DNA of 46,018 nucleotides from an uncultured Prevotellaceae bacterium (lineage in GTDB: Bacteria; Bacteroidota; Bacteroidia; Bacteroidales; Bacteroidaceae): positions 1 to 46,018 of the forward strand of contig ONCQ01000030.1 in NCBI GenBank assembly GCA_900316355.1, given 5' to 3'. Below the pieces are notes generated by a model, which saw nothing but the letters and a program-made list of their open reading frames with translations, was not told where the DNA came from and did not search any database. Positions 22,692 to 30,484 of the stretch are shown piece by piece. Within the stretch, counting starts at the first letter, position 1; every line of letters starts with the position of its first letter. A program made the translations under genes and the position numbers.

Positions 22692-22910
22692 TCATAGCTG
22701 ACCTCCTTTCCTACGGCAGTATGAAGCCATACGCTCTACCATATCATTGAAGGACTGGGTGTGCATCACGTCATAGTATTCGTGTGCAACAGATATAGCC
22801 CCATAGCGATGGAGATACTGGTACGCCTCTGTTTCGGTCATGGAAAAGCGGCGGGCAAACGCAGCGATGAGTGCTACGATATATTCTGCGATGTCTTTGA
22901 TGTTATACAT
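22692..22910 (-). CDS. DUF3791-family protein
   Basis: The 72-aa product starts MYNIKDIAEYIVALIAAFAR and contains TETEAYQYLHRYGAISVAHEYY and VMHTQSFNDMVERM, the DUF3791 pattern (helical, ~70 residues). In many genomes DUF3791 genes sit next to DUF3990 genes (a predicted ADP-ribosyltransferase-like fold) and are thought to act as a pair. No DUF3990 gene is present here, so this is an orphan. The eight-residue upstream extension is ignored. It lies in a region of broken defence genes. Confidence 0.75.
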   Translation of the reverse strand: MYNIKDIAEYIVALIAAFARRFSMTETEAYQYLHRYGAISVAHEYYDVMHTQSFNDMVERMASYCRRKGGQL

Positions 22911-23109
22911 ACAAATACTAATTTGGGGAGTCAAAAGGGGCTGATTCCTCCTTTATTTGTCTCATTCGAGTACAAAACTAAACAAAATTTCCCTTTTGTT
23001 AAGGTACGTGCGCGAGAAAAAAGGTTAAATTAGGGCAAAAAGGTCCTTTTAACCCCATTTACCCACACAAAAACTCATCGAAACGGCTTCAAATGTATAA
23101 AAAAGGCCG

Positions 23110-23420
23110 TTCACATAACCCCTCCACCAGAATAATTGTAGGTATCATGCTGCGGGAACTTCTCACACCCGATATACAGGGTATCAAACGCATCCGTTCC
23201 ATCGGTGCGGTGTTCGAGCAGATCTTCCTCCGTTTTTCTCTTTCTTCTTACGCATCTCACGTATGCGCTCTTTCGTGTGCCAAATCTCGTAGAGCGTGGC
23301 CTTGATGCCCTCGATCAGATCCTTATCCATCTTCTCGCGGTAGTGCAGGAACCAGCTTCCTTTCTGAGTCTGCGGCATATCCGAGAGAATCATCAGCGAG
23401 TTGTTGAAGGAATGATTTCA
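23110..23420 (-). pseudogene. Frameshifted 3' relic of an unknown gene
   Basis: One frame encodes SLMILSDMPQTQKGSWFLHY and DLIEGIKATLYEIWHTKERI, then after an A-run near 23235 the coding sense shifts frame to EEDLLEHRTDGTDAFDTLY and ends at 23110. Both parts have clear coding character. No start is visible upstream, where operator-like palindromes lie. The family is not recognised. Confidence 0.4.
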
Positions 23421-23439
23421 AACTGCAAATAATGGTTAA

Positions 23440-23670
23440 TTATTTACAGTTCCAAATGTAAATATATTCATAAAATTTGTAGTTCGGAATGTAAATGTGT
23501 ATTTTTGCTGCCAGCTTTCCGTGTTGCATGATGTCAAGCATCCTCTGAAGGGCGACTTCCTTGTTGATGATCGGTATTTGTTTGAGGTAGGCGGAAGAAG
23601 AAAGTCCTTCGAGCAAATTGCCGATGTACCCAATAGCTTCCTTGCCGTAGATGACACGGAGGTAGGCCAC
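23440..23670 (-). pseudogene. Relic or small hypothetical gene downstream of yolD
   Basis: The frame reads AYLRVIYGKEAIGYIGNLLE and IINKEVALQRMLDIMQHGKL, coding-like until it enters AT-rich palindromic DNA at ~23500, which it translates as IHIYIPNYKFYEY. The only start is a GTG at 23670; the frame stays open upstream to the yolD stop. Possibly the middle of a lost gene. Not recognised. Confidence 0.35.
23443..23495 (-). promoter_or_regulatory. Twin 20-bp palindromic sites, operator-like
   Basis: TTTACA-N8-TGTAAA (23443-23462) and a related site ending in TGTAAA's sister (23476-23495) lie 33 bp apart, three helical turns. This resembles paired binding sites of a dimeric repressor. The target promoter is unclear because the flanking frames are broken. 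Confidence 0.4.
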
Positions 23671-23714
23671 GGGAATCGCATTCCCTTGTGGATGTTCGGA
23701 TTCACCTATTGATA

Positions 23715-23891
23715 CTACCTGCCCGGTATTTCAGGTTCACCATTTTCCCGTGCCGCCTCATTGATGGCAGCATCGTAACCCGTCAATGCCGCAAAGGGCG
23801 CAAATTGAGCGGCCCTTTGCATCATTGACATCTGCGGATGTTTCTTAGAAACCGGATGCGGCAGGTTGATGATATCTTCGTAACTATCCAT
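23715..23891 (-). CDS. YolD-like protein paired with a Y-family polymerase
   Basis: The 58-aa product contains MSMMQRAAQFAPFAALTGYD, the YolD-family hallmark. YolD genes typically sit beside umuC/dinB-type error-prone polymerase genes and are thought to play a UmuD-like accessory part. Here the gene starts 28 bp after the stop of the Y-family polymerase on the same strand, the expected arrangement. It is complete for the family and too short to be picked up by usual length cut-offs. Confidence 0.8.
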   Translation of the reverse strand: MDSYEDIINLPHPVSKKHPQMSMMQRAAQFAPFAALTGYDAAINEAARENGEPEIPGR

Positions 23892-23918
23892 AAATGGTAA
23901 ATCGTCAAATGGTAAATG
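23892..23918. repeat. Heptamer-type repeat between dinB-like gene and yolD
   Basis: Units GGTAAAT-CGTCAAAT-GGTAAAT fill the 28-bp gap between the polymerase stop and the yolD start. The wording matches the repeat inside vsr. Confidence 0.6.
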
Positions 23919-23919
23919 C

Positions 23920-25422
23920 TTACGCCTTGTGTCCTCCTATTTGTTCGTTTCTGTCCTTGGCTGTTGCCCCGTCGGTGTAGCTCATACCCCGAAGGATGGC
24001 ATTCTTGCCGAAGCGTGACTTGATGGCAAGCTGTGCTGCCTGCAACCGGCGTTCCTTTTCCAATGCATCTTCTTCCTCTTTGCGCTGTTGTGCCTCGGCC
24101 TCGTAATCCGTGAATAGATCAAGCTGCGCGGGTGCAGTCTCCTTTCTCACTTGTGACTCATGCACCACATGGTTTGTGACCAATGTGATGCGACGTACGA
24201 GCAGGGTAGGGTCGGTGATACGCTCGTACAGTCGCACGGCAGCTTCCACAATCATGGAGGAAGAAGATGTCTGCCTTGACAGGTTTTCTGTGCCATGTGC
24301 GTGCTTCGGCACGGTGCGACCATAATAGTCCGTTGTCACAGGACCTGTGTATCTTGCCCGGCGCTCCGGGTCGGTCAGGTTCTCCGTGTCGTAGTTGATG
24401 GTCAACACCAACTGGTCCGTTACCAAATGCTTCGAGAAGAGACTCAAAGCCATTGCATCTGCCATTTCTTGTAGCACCACCTTCGCTTTTGACCATTCGT
24501 ATGGCTCCTGCAGCACCTGCCCACTACTGAAGGAGTTCGTCTCAGGCCGGTAAGCCTTCACATAGTCGATGGTACACGGCTCCCATCCCCATGCATGATC
24601 GATGAGCAGTTCTGCGTTCACGCCAAAGAGATTATAGAAGAACTCTTCGTTCTGTAGCGACTTTCGGGCAATCTGCCCCATCGTGGTAATACCGTACTCA
24701 GCCAGCTTCGTTGCGATGCCACGGCCAAAACGCCAGAAAGCGGTCAGCGGGCGATGGTTCCACAGCGTGCGCCTGTATGACATTTCGTCCAGCTCCGCGA
24801 TGCGCACCCCGTCCTTGTCTGCCGGTACGTGCTTCGCCACGATATCCATTGCCACCTTAGCGAGGTACATGTTCGTGCCGATGCCAGCGGTGGCCGTGAT
24901 GCCTGTGGTGGCCAGCACATCACGTATCATGCGGATGGCCAACTCATGCGGTGTTGTCTTATAGGTGCCGAGGTAAGCCGTCACATCCATGAACACCTCA
25001 TCGATGCTATAGACGTGGATATCCTCAGGTGCTATATATTTCAGGTACGTCTGATACACCTGTGTGCTCACCTCAATGTAGTGAGCCATGCGCGGCGGAG
25101 CCACGATATAATCCAGCTCCCAGTCAGGATGTGCTTTCAGCTCAATGTCATTGGATGACTTGCCTGTGAAATGCCATCCTGCATTGCGCCGTCTTTCATA
25201 GTTCACTTCCTTCACGCGCTGCACTACCTCGAAGAGTCGCGCCCGTCCTCCGATGCCGTAAGCCTTCATAGATGGCGACACCGCCAGACAGATAGTCTTG
25301 TCCGTCCGGCTCTTGTCAGCCACCACGAGGTTCGTGGTCAGCGGATCCAATCCTCTGGCCACGCACTCCACCGAGGCGTAGAACGACTTCAGGTCTATGG
25401 CTATATAAGTGCGGTCGGACAT
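23920..25422 (-). CDS. Y-family (UvrX/DinB-type) translesion DNA polymerase
   Basis: This 500-aa protein has the Y-family palm: YIAIDLKSFYASVE with metal ligand Asp10, and VYSIDEVFMDV with Asp141/Glu142. The thumb/finger region includes TAGIGTNMYLAKVAMD, and the helix-hairpin-helix and little-finger domains follow (~200-400). A beta-clamp-binding motif QLDLF lies near residue 442. It synthesises past DNA lesions with low fidelity, presumably under SOS control. The partner YolD gene follows. It overlaps nothing upstream; the next gene upstream (25429) ends 6 bp away on the same strand. Confidence 0.88.
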   Translation of the reverse strand: MSDRTYIAIDLKSFYASVECVARGLDPLTTNLVVADKSRTDKTICLAVSPSMKAYGIGGRARLFEVVQRVKEVNYERRRNAGWHFTGKSSNDIELKAHPDWELDYIVAPPRMAHYIEVSTQVYQTYLKYIAPEDIHVYSIDEVFMDVTAYLGTYKTTPHELAIRMIRDVLATTGITATAGIGTNMYLAKVAMDIVAKHVPADKDGVRIAELDEMSYRRTLWNHRPLTAFWRFGRGIATKLAEYGITTMGQIARKSLQNEEFFYNLFGVNAELLIDHAWGWEPCTIDYVKAYRPETNSFSSGQVLQEPYEWSKAKVVLQEMADAMALSLFSKHLVTDQLVLTINYDTENLTDPERRARYTGPVTTDYYGRTVPKHAHGTENLSRQTSSSSMIVEAAVRLYERITDPTLLVRRITLVTNHVVHESQVRKETAPAQLDLFTDYEAEAQQRKEEEDALEKERRLQAAQLAIKSRFGKNAILRGMSYTDGATAKDRNEQIGGHKA

Positions 25423-25428
25423 CTTCCT

Positions 25429-26964
25429 TCAATGGACAAAAGTCTCGCCAGGTGTGAAGAGGCCCTCGATACGCACTTCGCCATCGATATACGAGGCAGG
25501 GATGGTGTACTCATGTGTTGTTTTATTGAACGATGCCGCAGGAATGGTAACACGCTTGTACTGTCTGTTGTCACGCACATACTCTGGTCCGTCGAGGTTG
25601 TAGCCATGGGTAATCACGATGCCCGTGTAGGTAAAGTCAGGGGCGGGAACCATTTTGACGGTTACAGGCTGTCTGAACGGTATCGGTGCATCGCTCAGGG
25701 CAGCATCTTCTGGTGTGAGGACATCGCCGTTGAGCTGGTTGGCAGAGATGCGCACTTCGTCATCGTGGACATTCAGCAGCACATCCGCGATAGCACCGCC
25801 ATTGGCTGTGAGCAGGTTGCCCGGGGTGTTGTTGCCTCCGGCATCAGCACAGTCCCAATCTATCTTTAAGCGCATACGGTAAATGCCAGGCTGTGTGCCT
25901 TCTGGAATGGTGAAGGCTGGACAGGTGATGGTGCCGTTCACAACGCTGTTGCCGTTGGTCTGTGCAACACCTTTGCTGTTGTAGCCACTTAGGTATGTAT
26001 AGCTCACCAACTCACTGCCGCTAGAAGGCTTGTTGGCCTCGATGATGGGTGTGAACTGTCCATCGTTGTTCCAATCCACATAGGCGTAGCCGCTCATCCA
26101 ACCTCCTTTGTAGGTCATCTTCACTGTGACGGAACCTCCGGCCTTGGCAAAGACCGTTGCCTGCTCCGTGAGGTTGTTATAGATGGTTGCTGTGGGCACA
26201 GTCACGTCTTTAGAGCTTTCGCCTGTGGATGTGAAGGTAAGCTTTGTGAGTGCACGGTCGGAGCGTGTGGGTGTTTGGTTTGTGTCGAAATTCAGCGGGT
26301 AGTTAATAATCTGATAGCGTGGTTTGGGGCTGTCGGTTACCTCGATATCATCGATGAAAGCAATGAAATCCGTCGTTCGCAAGTGAGGCGATGCCAGATC
26401 TGGTACGATGACAAAGCTGTGAATATCTACAGACTCGTTGGTCGTTATCGGGAACACGAGGTCGTTCCACTGTCCTTGAGCTGACAAGGACGCCGTCACC
26501 CAAAACTGCTCTGTTTCGGGAGCCTGTTCTTCCCAGTCGTGACGCTTGCCCAAGCCAATCAACATGACATTGGCGTTTTCATCTGCTGGCTTGTTGACCA
26601 ATACATGTACATACTTCTTGCTGGTACCCAGAGAGAAGGGCTCTTTAAGGTCGATACGTGCGCCAAAGGTATTGCTGCCGTAGCGTGAACGCTGGAGGGC
26701 CAAGGCCATTTCACTGGTGTTGGTAGCAACGCCCGGAGCTTCTTTTTCCTCCATGTCGGGGTTTGCCATCAGCTTCACGTAGTTACTGCCTTTCAAGACA
26801 CCAGTACGGAATGGTGACTGCTCCCATGTATCATAGACTCCGAGGCTTCTGTACTCCTCAGCACTTTCAAACGTGATATGCTGTGCTACGGCCAAAGAAG
26901 GCAGTAAGGCATATATAATGAAAAGTGAAAAATGAAAAGTGAAAATATTATATATCGCTTTCAT
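25429..26964 (-). CDS. Secreted GEVED-domain protein
   Basis: The 511-aa protein has an N-terminal signal peptide (MKAIYNIFTFHFSLFIIYAL, cleavage near AVAQ) whose hydrophobic core is encoded by a short DNA repeat. Residues ~30-215 form a jelly-roll-like domain with DFIAFIDDIEVTD. Residues ~225-400 form a GEVED domain (GYAYVDWNNDGQF, GIYRMRLKIDWD), a beta-sandwich common in Bacteroidota sialidases, fucosidases and peptidases. The C-terminal ~100 residues are another beta-domain. No catalytic motif is visible, so it may bind glycans or surfaces. It lies 45 bp downstream of the alpha-L-fucosidase gene on the same strand. Confidence 0.75.
   Translation of the reverse strand: MKAIYNIFTFHFSLFIIYALLPSLAVAQHITFESAEEYRSLGVYDTWEQSPFRTGVLKGSNYVKLMANPDMEEKEAPGVATNTSEMALALQRSRYGSNTFGARIDLKEPFSLGTSKKYVHVLVNKPADENANVMLIGLGKRHDWEEQAPETEQFWVTASLSAQGQWNDLVFPITTNESVDIHSFVIVPDLASPHLRTTDFIAFIDDIEVTDSPKPRYQIINYPLNFDTNQTPTRSDRALTKLTFTSTGESSKDVTVPTATIYNNLTEQATVFAKAGGSVTVKMTYKGGWMSGYAYVDWNNDGQFTPIIEANKPSSGSELVSYTYLSGYNSKGVAQTNGNSVVNGTITCPAFTIPEGTQPGIYRMRLKIDWDCADAGGNNTPGNLLTANGGAIADVLLNVHDDEVRISANQLNGDVLTPEDAALSDAPIPFRQPVTVKMVPAPDFTYTGIVITHGYNLDGPEYVRDNRQYKRVTIPAASFNKTTHEYTIPASYIDGEVRIEGLFTPGETFVH
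26918..26947. repeat. Tandem TTTTCAC/TTTTCAT repeat coding for a signal peptide core
   Basis: On the minus strand the sequence alternates TTTTCA-CTTTTCA-TTTTTCA-CTTTTCA and is translated as FTFHFSLF within the GEVED protein's signal peptide. Confidence 0.65.
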
Positions 26965-27009
26965 GATGCTTGCTCTTTTTACACTTGAACATTTAAACCA
27001 ATAAACTCA

Positions 27010-28494
27010 TCAGTACACCGCTAGGGTGTGCAGTGTCGGGCAGGAACGGCTGTCCTCGATGCTGATACGCAAGTAGCGTGCATCAACTCCGCCGTAGGTG
27101 CTGGTGCTGTTGTTCAGGGGCACGATGCGCTTGTAGCCCACCGTGGTCGTTGTGGTTGCACACTTCTTCCATGTCACCCCGTCGAGGCTGGTTTCAATGG
27201 AGAATTTGCGGATGCGCTGTCCAAGTCGTATGTATTCCATCAGCATTACATAGTGCAGAGTCTGCGTTTCTGCCCACTCTACGTTGATGGTGGCCGTGTG
27301 GTCGCCGTCGTTGGTGGCCCAATAGGTATCCTTATCGCCGTCTGTGAGGTTGCCGGCATCGAATGTCCGGTTAGCACCGGCCGTGCGTGTGGCAGAGGTA
27401 CTGATAGAAGATGCGGTGGCCGTCAGGTCTGTGCCTAGGCGCTGCTGGATCATTGTTCCTAATTGCTGGAGCACTGTCACGTCAGCCTGTGGCAGTTCGC
27501 CGCTTTGGTTAGGCGGGAAGTTGAGGATAAGCGTGGCATTGCGGCCGACGGTTTCCAGATAAATCTTGAACAGTTCGTTGGCGGATTTCGGGCTTTCTCC
27601 GCTATGCCAGAACCAGCCTTTGTTTGTGGCCTTGGCATCGCTCTCGCCGGCACGCCATTTCCATTCCGATTCGTTGCCACTCTCTCCCCAACCCATAGAC
27701 CAGTTCGTTCCTCCAGCCCAGCCGGCCTCGTTGCCAATCCAGCGTGCCTCGTCACCCACGCCCCAGATAACGCAGTTAGGAGCTATCGCATGAACGGTAT
27801 CGCGCAGATTGGGGATGTCGTAATAGGTAGAGGCATCAGGGATGGTGCGTGTGGTGTTTGCTCCGCCGTAGTAACCGGCATGGTCGCCACCAGTGGCACC
27901 GTCGAACCACATCTCAAACTGGTCGCTGCCGTACTTGGCCAGTTCCAGGCATTGCGGCAAGAACACCTTGTTGACATAGTTGCTCGTGCCGTCGCCCCAA
28001 TACTGACTGTTCAGGTCCCATGGCGAAACATAGAATCCGTATTTCATGCCCAGGTCGCGTGCAGCTTCGGAAAAGTCCCTAGGGATATTCGTGTCGCGTC
28101 CGTTCTGATTGCCGGCGTTCACGATGCTGTGCGTGGTTGTGGCCGTAGGCCAGAGGCAGAAACCGTCGTGGTGCTTCACCACGGCGATGCCGCCCTTCAT
28201 CCCCGCTGCCTTCACCGCTTCGAGCCACTGACGGGGATTAGGAACCTTGGTGGGAGCGAACTTACTCTCTGCCTCGCTGCCGTTGCCCCACTCAGCGTTG
28301 GTGAACGTGTTCATGCCGAAGTGGAAGAAGGCGTAGAACTCCGTTTCCTGCCATAGCAGCTGACGGTGGCTCGGCACCGGATGCACGGGTGCCGGCTCGT
28401 TGTCGGGATTCGGCAACGTCTCTTCGTAAATCTGCCCTCTGCTGGCAGTTCCGAATGCCAGCAATGCCATCATACAGAATATCAATTTTCTCAT
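27010..28494 (-). CDS. Alpha-L-fucosidase (GH29) with C-terminal F5/8-type C domain
   Basis: The 494-aa protein starts MRKLIFCMMALLAFGTASRG, a signal peptide; further upstream Met codons precede it. The GH29 core shows FYAFFHFGMNTFTNAEWGNG, GGIAVVKHHDGFCLWPT and YGSDQFEMWFDGATG, where Asp (~197) is the usual nucleophile. The last ~140 residues (FDAGNLTDGDKDTYWAT, GVDARYLRISIE) form a discoidin/CBM32-like sugar-binding domain. It removes alpha-L-fucose from host or plant glycans in the periplasm or outside the cell. It precedes the GEVED protein gene, and an alpha/beta-hydrolase lipoprotein gene lies upstream, all on one strand. Confidence 0.9.
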   Translation of the reverse strand: MRKLIFCMMALLAFGTASRGQIYEETLPNPDNEPAPVHPVPSHRQLLWQETEFYAFFHFGMNTFTNAEWGNGSEAESKFAPTKVPNPRQWLEAVKAAGMKGGIAVVKHHDGFCLWPTATTTHSIVNAGNQNGRDTNIPRDFSEAARDLGMKYGFYVSPWDLNSQYWGDGTSNYVNKVFLPQCLELAKYGSDQFEMWFDGATGGDHAGYYGGANTTRTIPDASTYYDIPNLRDTVHAIAPNCVIWGVGDEARWIGNEAGWAGGTNWSMGWGESGNESEWKWRAGESDAKATNKGWFWHSGESPKSANELFKIYLETVGRNATLILNFPPNQSGELPQADVTVLQQLGTMIQQRLGTDLTATASSISTSATRTAGANRTFDAGNLTDGDKDTYWATNDGDHTATINVEWAETQTLHYVMLMEYIRLGQRIRKFSIETSLDGVTWKKCATTTTTVGYKRIVPLNNSTSTYGGVDARYLRISIEDSRSCPTLHTLAVY

Positions 28495-28573
28495 GTTCAT
28501 ATTTGTTAGTTTTATTAGGCGTTTGCTCATAACTGTATGCAGCACATCGTATGATGGAACGATGTAGCCATCA

Positions 28574-30196
28574 TCAATAGTTCGCCGTTATCCACTCGAT
28601 AATCTTGAGGAAAAAGGTAAGGCCTGATACCTCATGGTTGGTGATGCCGAGGTCCTTGGTTAATTCGGAGCTGTACCTATCGACAAACTCTTCTGTCTTG
28701 ACGCCATGATCTTTGAGGAACTTGCTCATGGCGTAGAAGTTCTCCACCGGAACGACATCGTCATCGGTATCGTGGAAGAGCATGATGTCGAAGTCGCTGC
28801 GGGGTGTCCATCCGCTGGTGAGGGCATCCTCGCTGAAGGCTGCCTTGAAGCGTAGTGAGATGGGACTGCCGTTGTCGAGCACGGCATCGGTGCAGATGTC
28901 ACTCGTCTTATTGGTCTTGATAAGCTCCAAGTCAAGGGCCATGCGCTTGTTCTTCTTGCTGAGGAACCACTCGTCGAAGTGGCTGGCCACGGGGTCCTTC
29001 AGATAATCGTGGATGTCATAGCCCAGATGGAAGTAGTGATTGTAGGCATAGAGCAGGTTGCAGACGGTGCTGGGCATCTCGGTGTAGCCATTGGTGATGG
29101 CATCGTACATCGAGTTGATGTCGTAGGGGCCGGCACCGGCGAAGGCACGCTTAACCTTGATCTCGGAATGGCGTTCGGCAATCTCGCGCAGCACGGCCAT
29201 CGTCGTCTGCCCGCCTTCGGAGTAGCCCGCGATGACGAAGTCTTTGCCCTTCTTCACCTTCAGGTCTTCTATCAACCGCTTGGCAGCGAGGTAGGCATCG
29301 AGCGAATTGCGGCCGTTGATTCGTGAGATGCAGTAGGCCTGCGGCTCTTTTTCCGTGATGCCGAACCCGTAGTAGTCGGGGGCTACGATGATGAAGTCGG
29401 TGAAGGCCGCACCTGTCGGGAACTCAACAGCTCCGCGCGAGGGTGCCTGCGTGGTGGCATAGATGGTGAAGTGGTTGAAGAGCAGGATGCCGTTGAAGGG
29501 CTTGTCCTCTTTCAGCAGCGCCTTGTTGACCGTGATGGTTCCGCTGAGGGTGCAGGGCTTGCCGTAGGGGTCGAAGGATGGGTAGTTGAACACGTAGTTC
29601 ATATAGTCGGGAAAGATCTCCACCGGAATACTGTCGGTGATGTAGGCACGCGGGAGGGTGGACTTTGCCATCCATTCGCGAATCAGATCGCTCTTCATGC
29701 CTTTAGGCCTGGTCAGCGAGCCGGAATGGGAAGCATTGCTGAAGGCGACGCTGTCCTGCGCACAATTCATATCAATCTGACTGATATCGACGAAGTCGCT
29801 GTGGTCCCCGTCGCTGCGCGTAGGAGCCAACTTGACGCTCGTGCCTGTATGCGGGTCTGTCAGGGTGACATGCCCTTTGTCTGTCACCCGCCATGTGAAC
29901 GGGGCATCGTTAGGACCGCCGTAGATCTCCAGAGGCTCGTTGAATTCATCGTCGAACACCGCCAGTGCGACGTAGCCCGTGTGGTCGGCTTTGGTCTCCA
30001 CTGCAATCAGTGCATGGTTGAAGGGCTTGCCGCCCTCGGTCACGTCCACATAGTCAAACTCCTCGTACCACAGGCCGACGAGGTTTTCTTCCATCTTCTG
30101 CTGGTTGGAGATAGCAGGGCTGTCAGAATCTTTGCAAGCGCCCATGCCAAACAGGAGCACTGCAGCTGCGAACATTGAAAGGATTATTTGTTTCAT
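28574..30196 (-). CDS. Alpha/beta-hydrolase lipoprotein (secretory lipase/esterase-like)
   Basis: The 540-aa protein has a lipobox (FGMGAC, Cys21). Residues ~35-150 are an N-terminal beta domain (LVGLWYEEFDYVDV, lipocalin-like as in Bacteroidota lipoproteins). Residues ~200-540 form an alpha/beta hydrolase: nucleophile Ser in GYSEGG (~325), acid in FHDTDDDVV (~477) and His in NHEVSG (~521). Such enzymes cleave esters; deacetylation of a glycan or lipid cleavage are both possible. It has its own promoter box at 30265-30272, and fucosidase and GEVED genes follow at about 80-bp and 45-bp gaps. Confidence 0.82.
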   Translation of the reverse strand: MKQIILSMFAAAVLLFGMGACKDSDSPAISNQQKMEENLVGLWYEEFDYVDVTEGGKPFNHALIAVETKADHTGYVALAVFDDEFNEPLEIYGGPNDAPFTWRVTDKGHVTLTDPHTGTSVKLAPTRSDGDHSDFVDISQIDMNCAQDSVAFSNASHSGSLTRPKGMKSDLIREWMAKSTLPRAYITDSIPVEIFPDYMNYVFNYPSFDPYGKPCTLSGTITVNKALLKEDKPFNGILLFNHFTIYATTQAPSRGAVEFPTGAAFTDFIIVAPDYYGFGITEKEPQAYCISRINGRNSLDAYLAAKRLIEDLKVKKGKDFVIAGYSEGGQTTMAVLREIAERHSEIKVKRAFAGAGPYDINSMYDAITNGYTEMPSTVCNLLYAYNHYFHLGYDIHDYLKDPVASHFDEWFLSKKNKRMALDLELIKTNKTSDICTDAVLDNGSPISLRFKAAFSEDALTSGWTPRSDFDIMLFHDTDDDVVPVENFYAMSKFLKDHGVKTEEFVDRYSSELTKDLGITNHEVSGLTFFLKIIEWITANY

Positions 30197-30264
30197 AAAA
30201 GCTTTTATTAGGTTTGTTTTTAGGATGCACAGTTGAGGAAATGCTTATTCCTTGTTTTCGCCTG

Positions 30265-30272
30265 CAAAGTTA
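30265..30272 (-). promoter_or_regulatory. -7 box TAACTTTG of the hydrolase lipoprotein gene
   Basis: A full TAnnTTTG match 69 bp upstream of the ATG on the minus strand. It is probably the promoter for 30196-25429. Confidence 0.55.
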
Positions 30273-30394
30273 CAAATTTTTTCTGACATCTTCGAGAGTA
30301 TTAAACTGAAATAAAAAAATCCCATTAAAAATAAGTTGCGGACGCAAAGAAATAAGGTTAAATCGGGGTAAAAAAGTTTTTTTTCTGATATTTC

Positions 30395-30425
30395 TTGGGC
30401 TATTACGAATAATTACGTAATTTTG
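30395..30425 (+). promoter_or_regulatory. Promoter of the glycan-locus fusion gene
   Basis: TTG (30395-30397) and TAATTTTG (30418-30425) are 20 nt apart, the preferred Bacteroidota spacing, 60 bp before the ATG at 30485. It diverges from the promoter of the hydrolase lipoprotein gene. Confidence 0.65.
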
Positions 30426-30484
30426 TACCCGAAATGTAAAACTGACTTTTCCTTGTCATAGACAATTGTCAAGGTGTCTTTATC

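Noticed and set aside
23093-23305. 70-codon plus-strand open frame
   Set aside because: Opposite a minus-strand relic with better coding character; no motif.
27463-28356. Long plus-strand open frame opposite the fucosidase
   Set aside because: Shadow of the GH29 gene; no family features.
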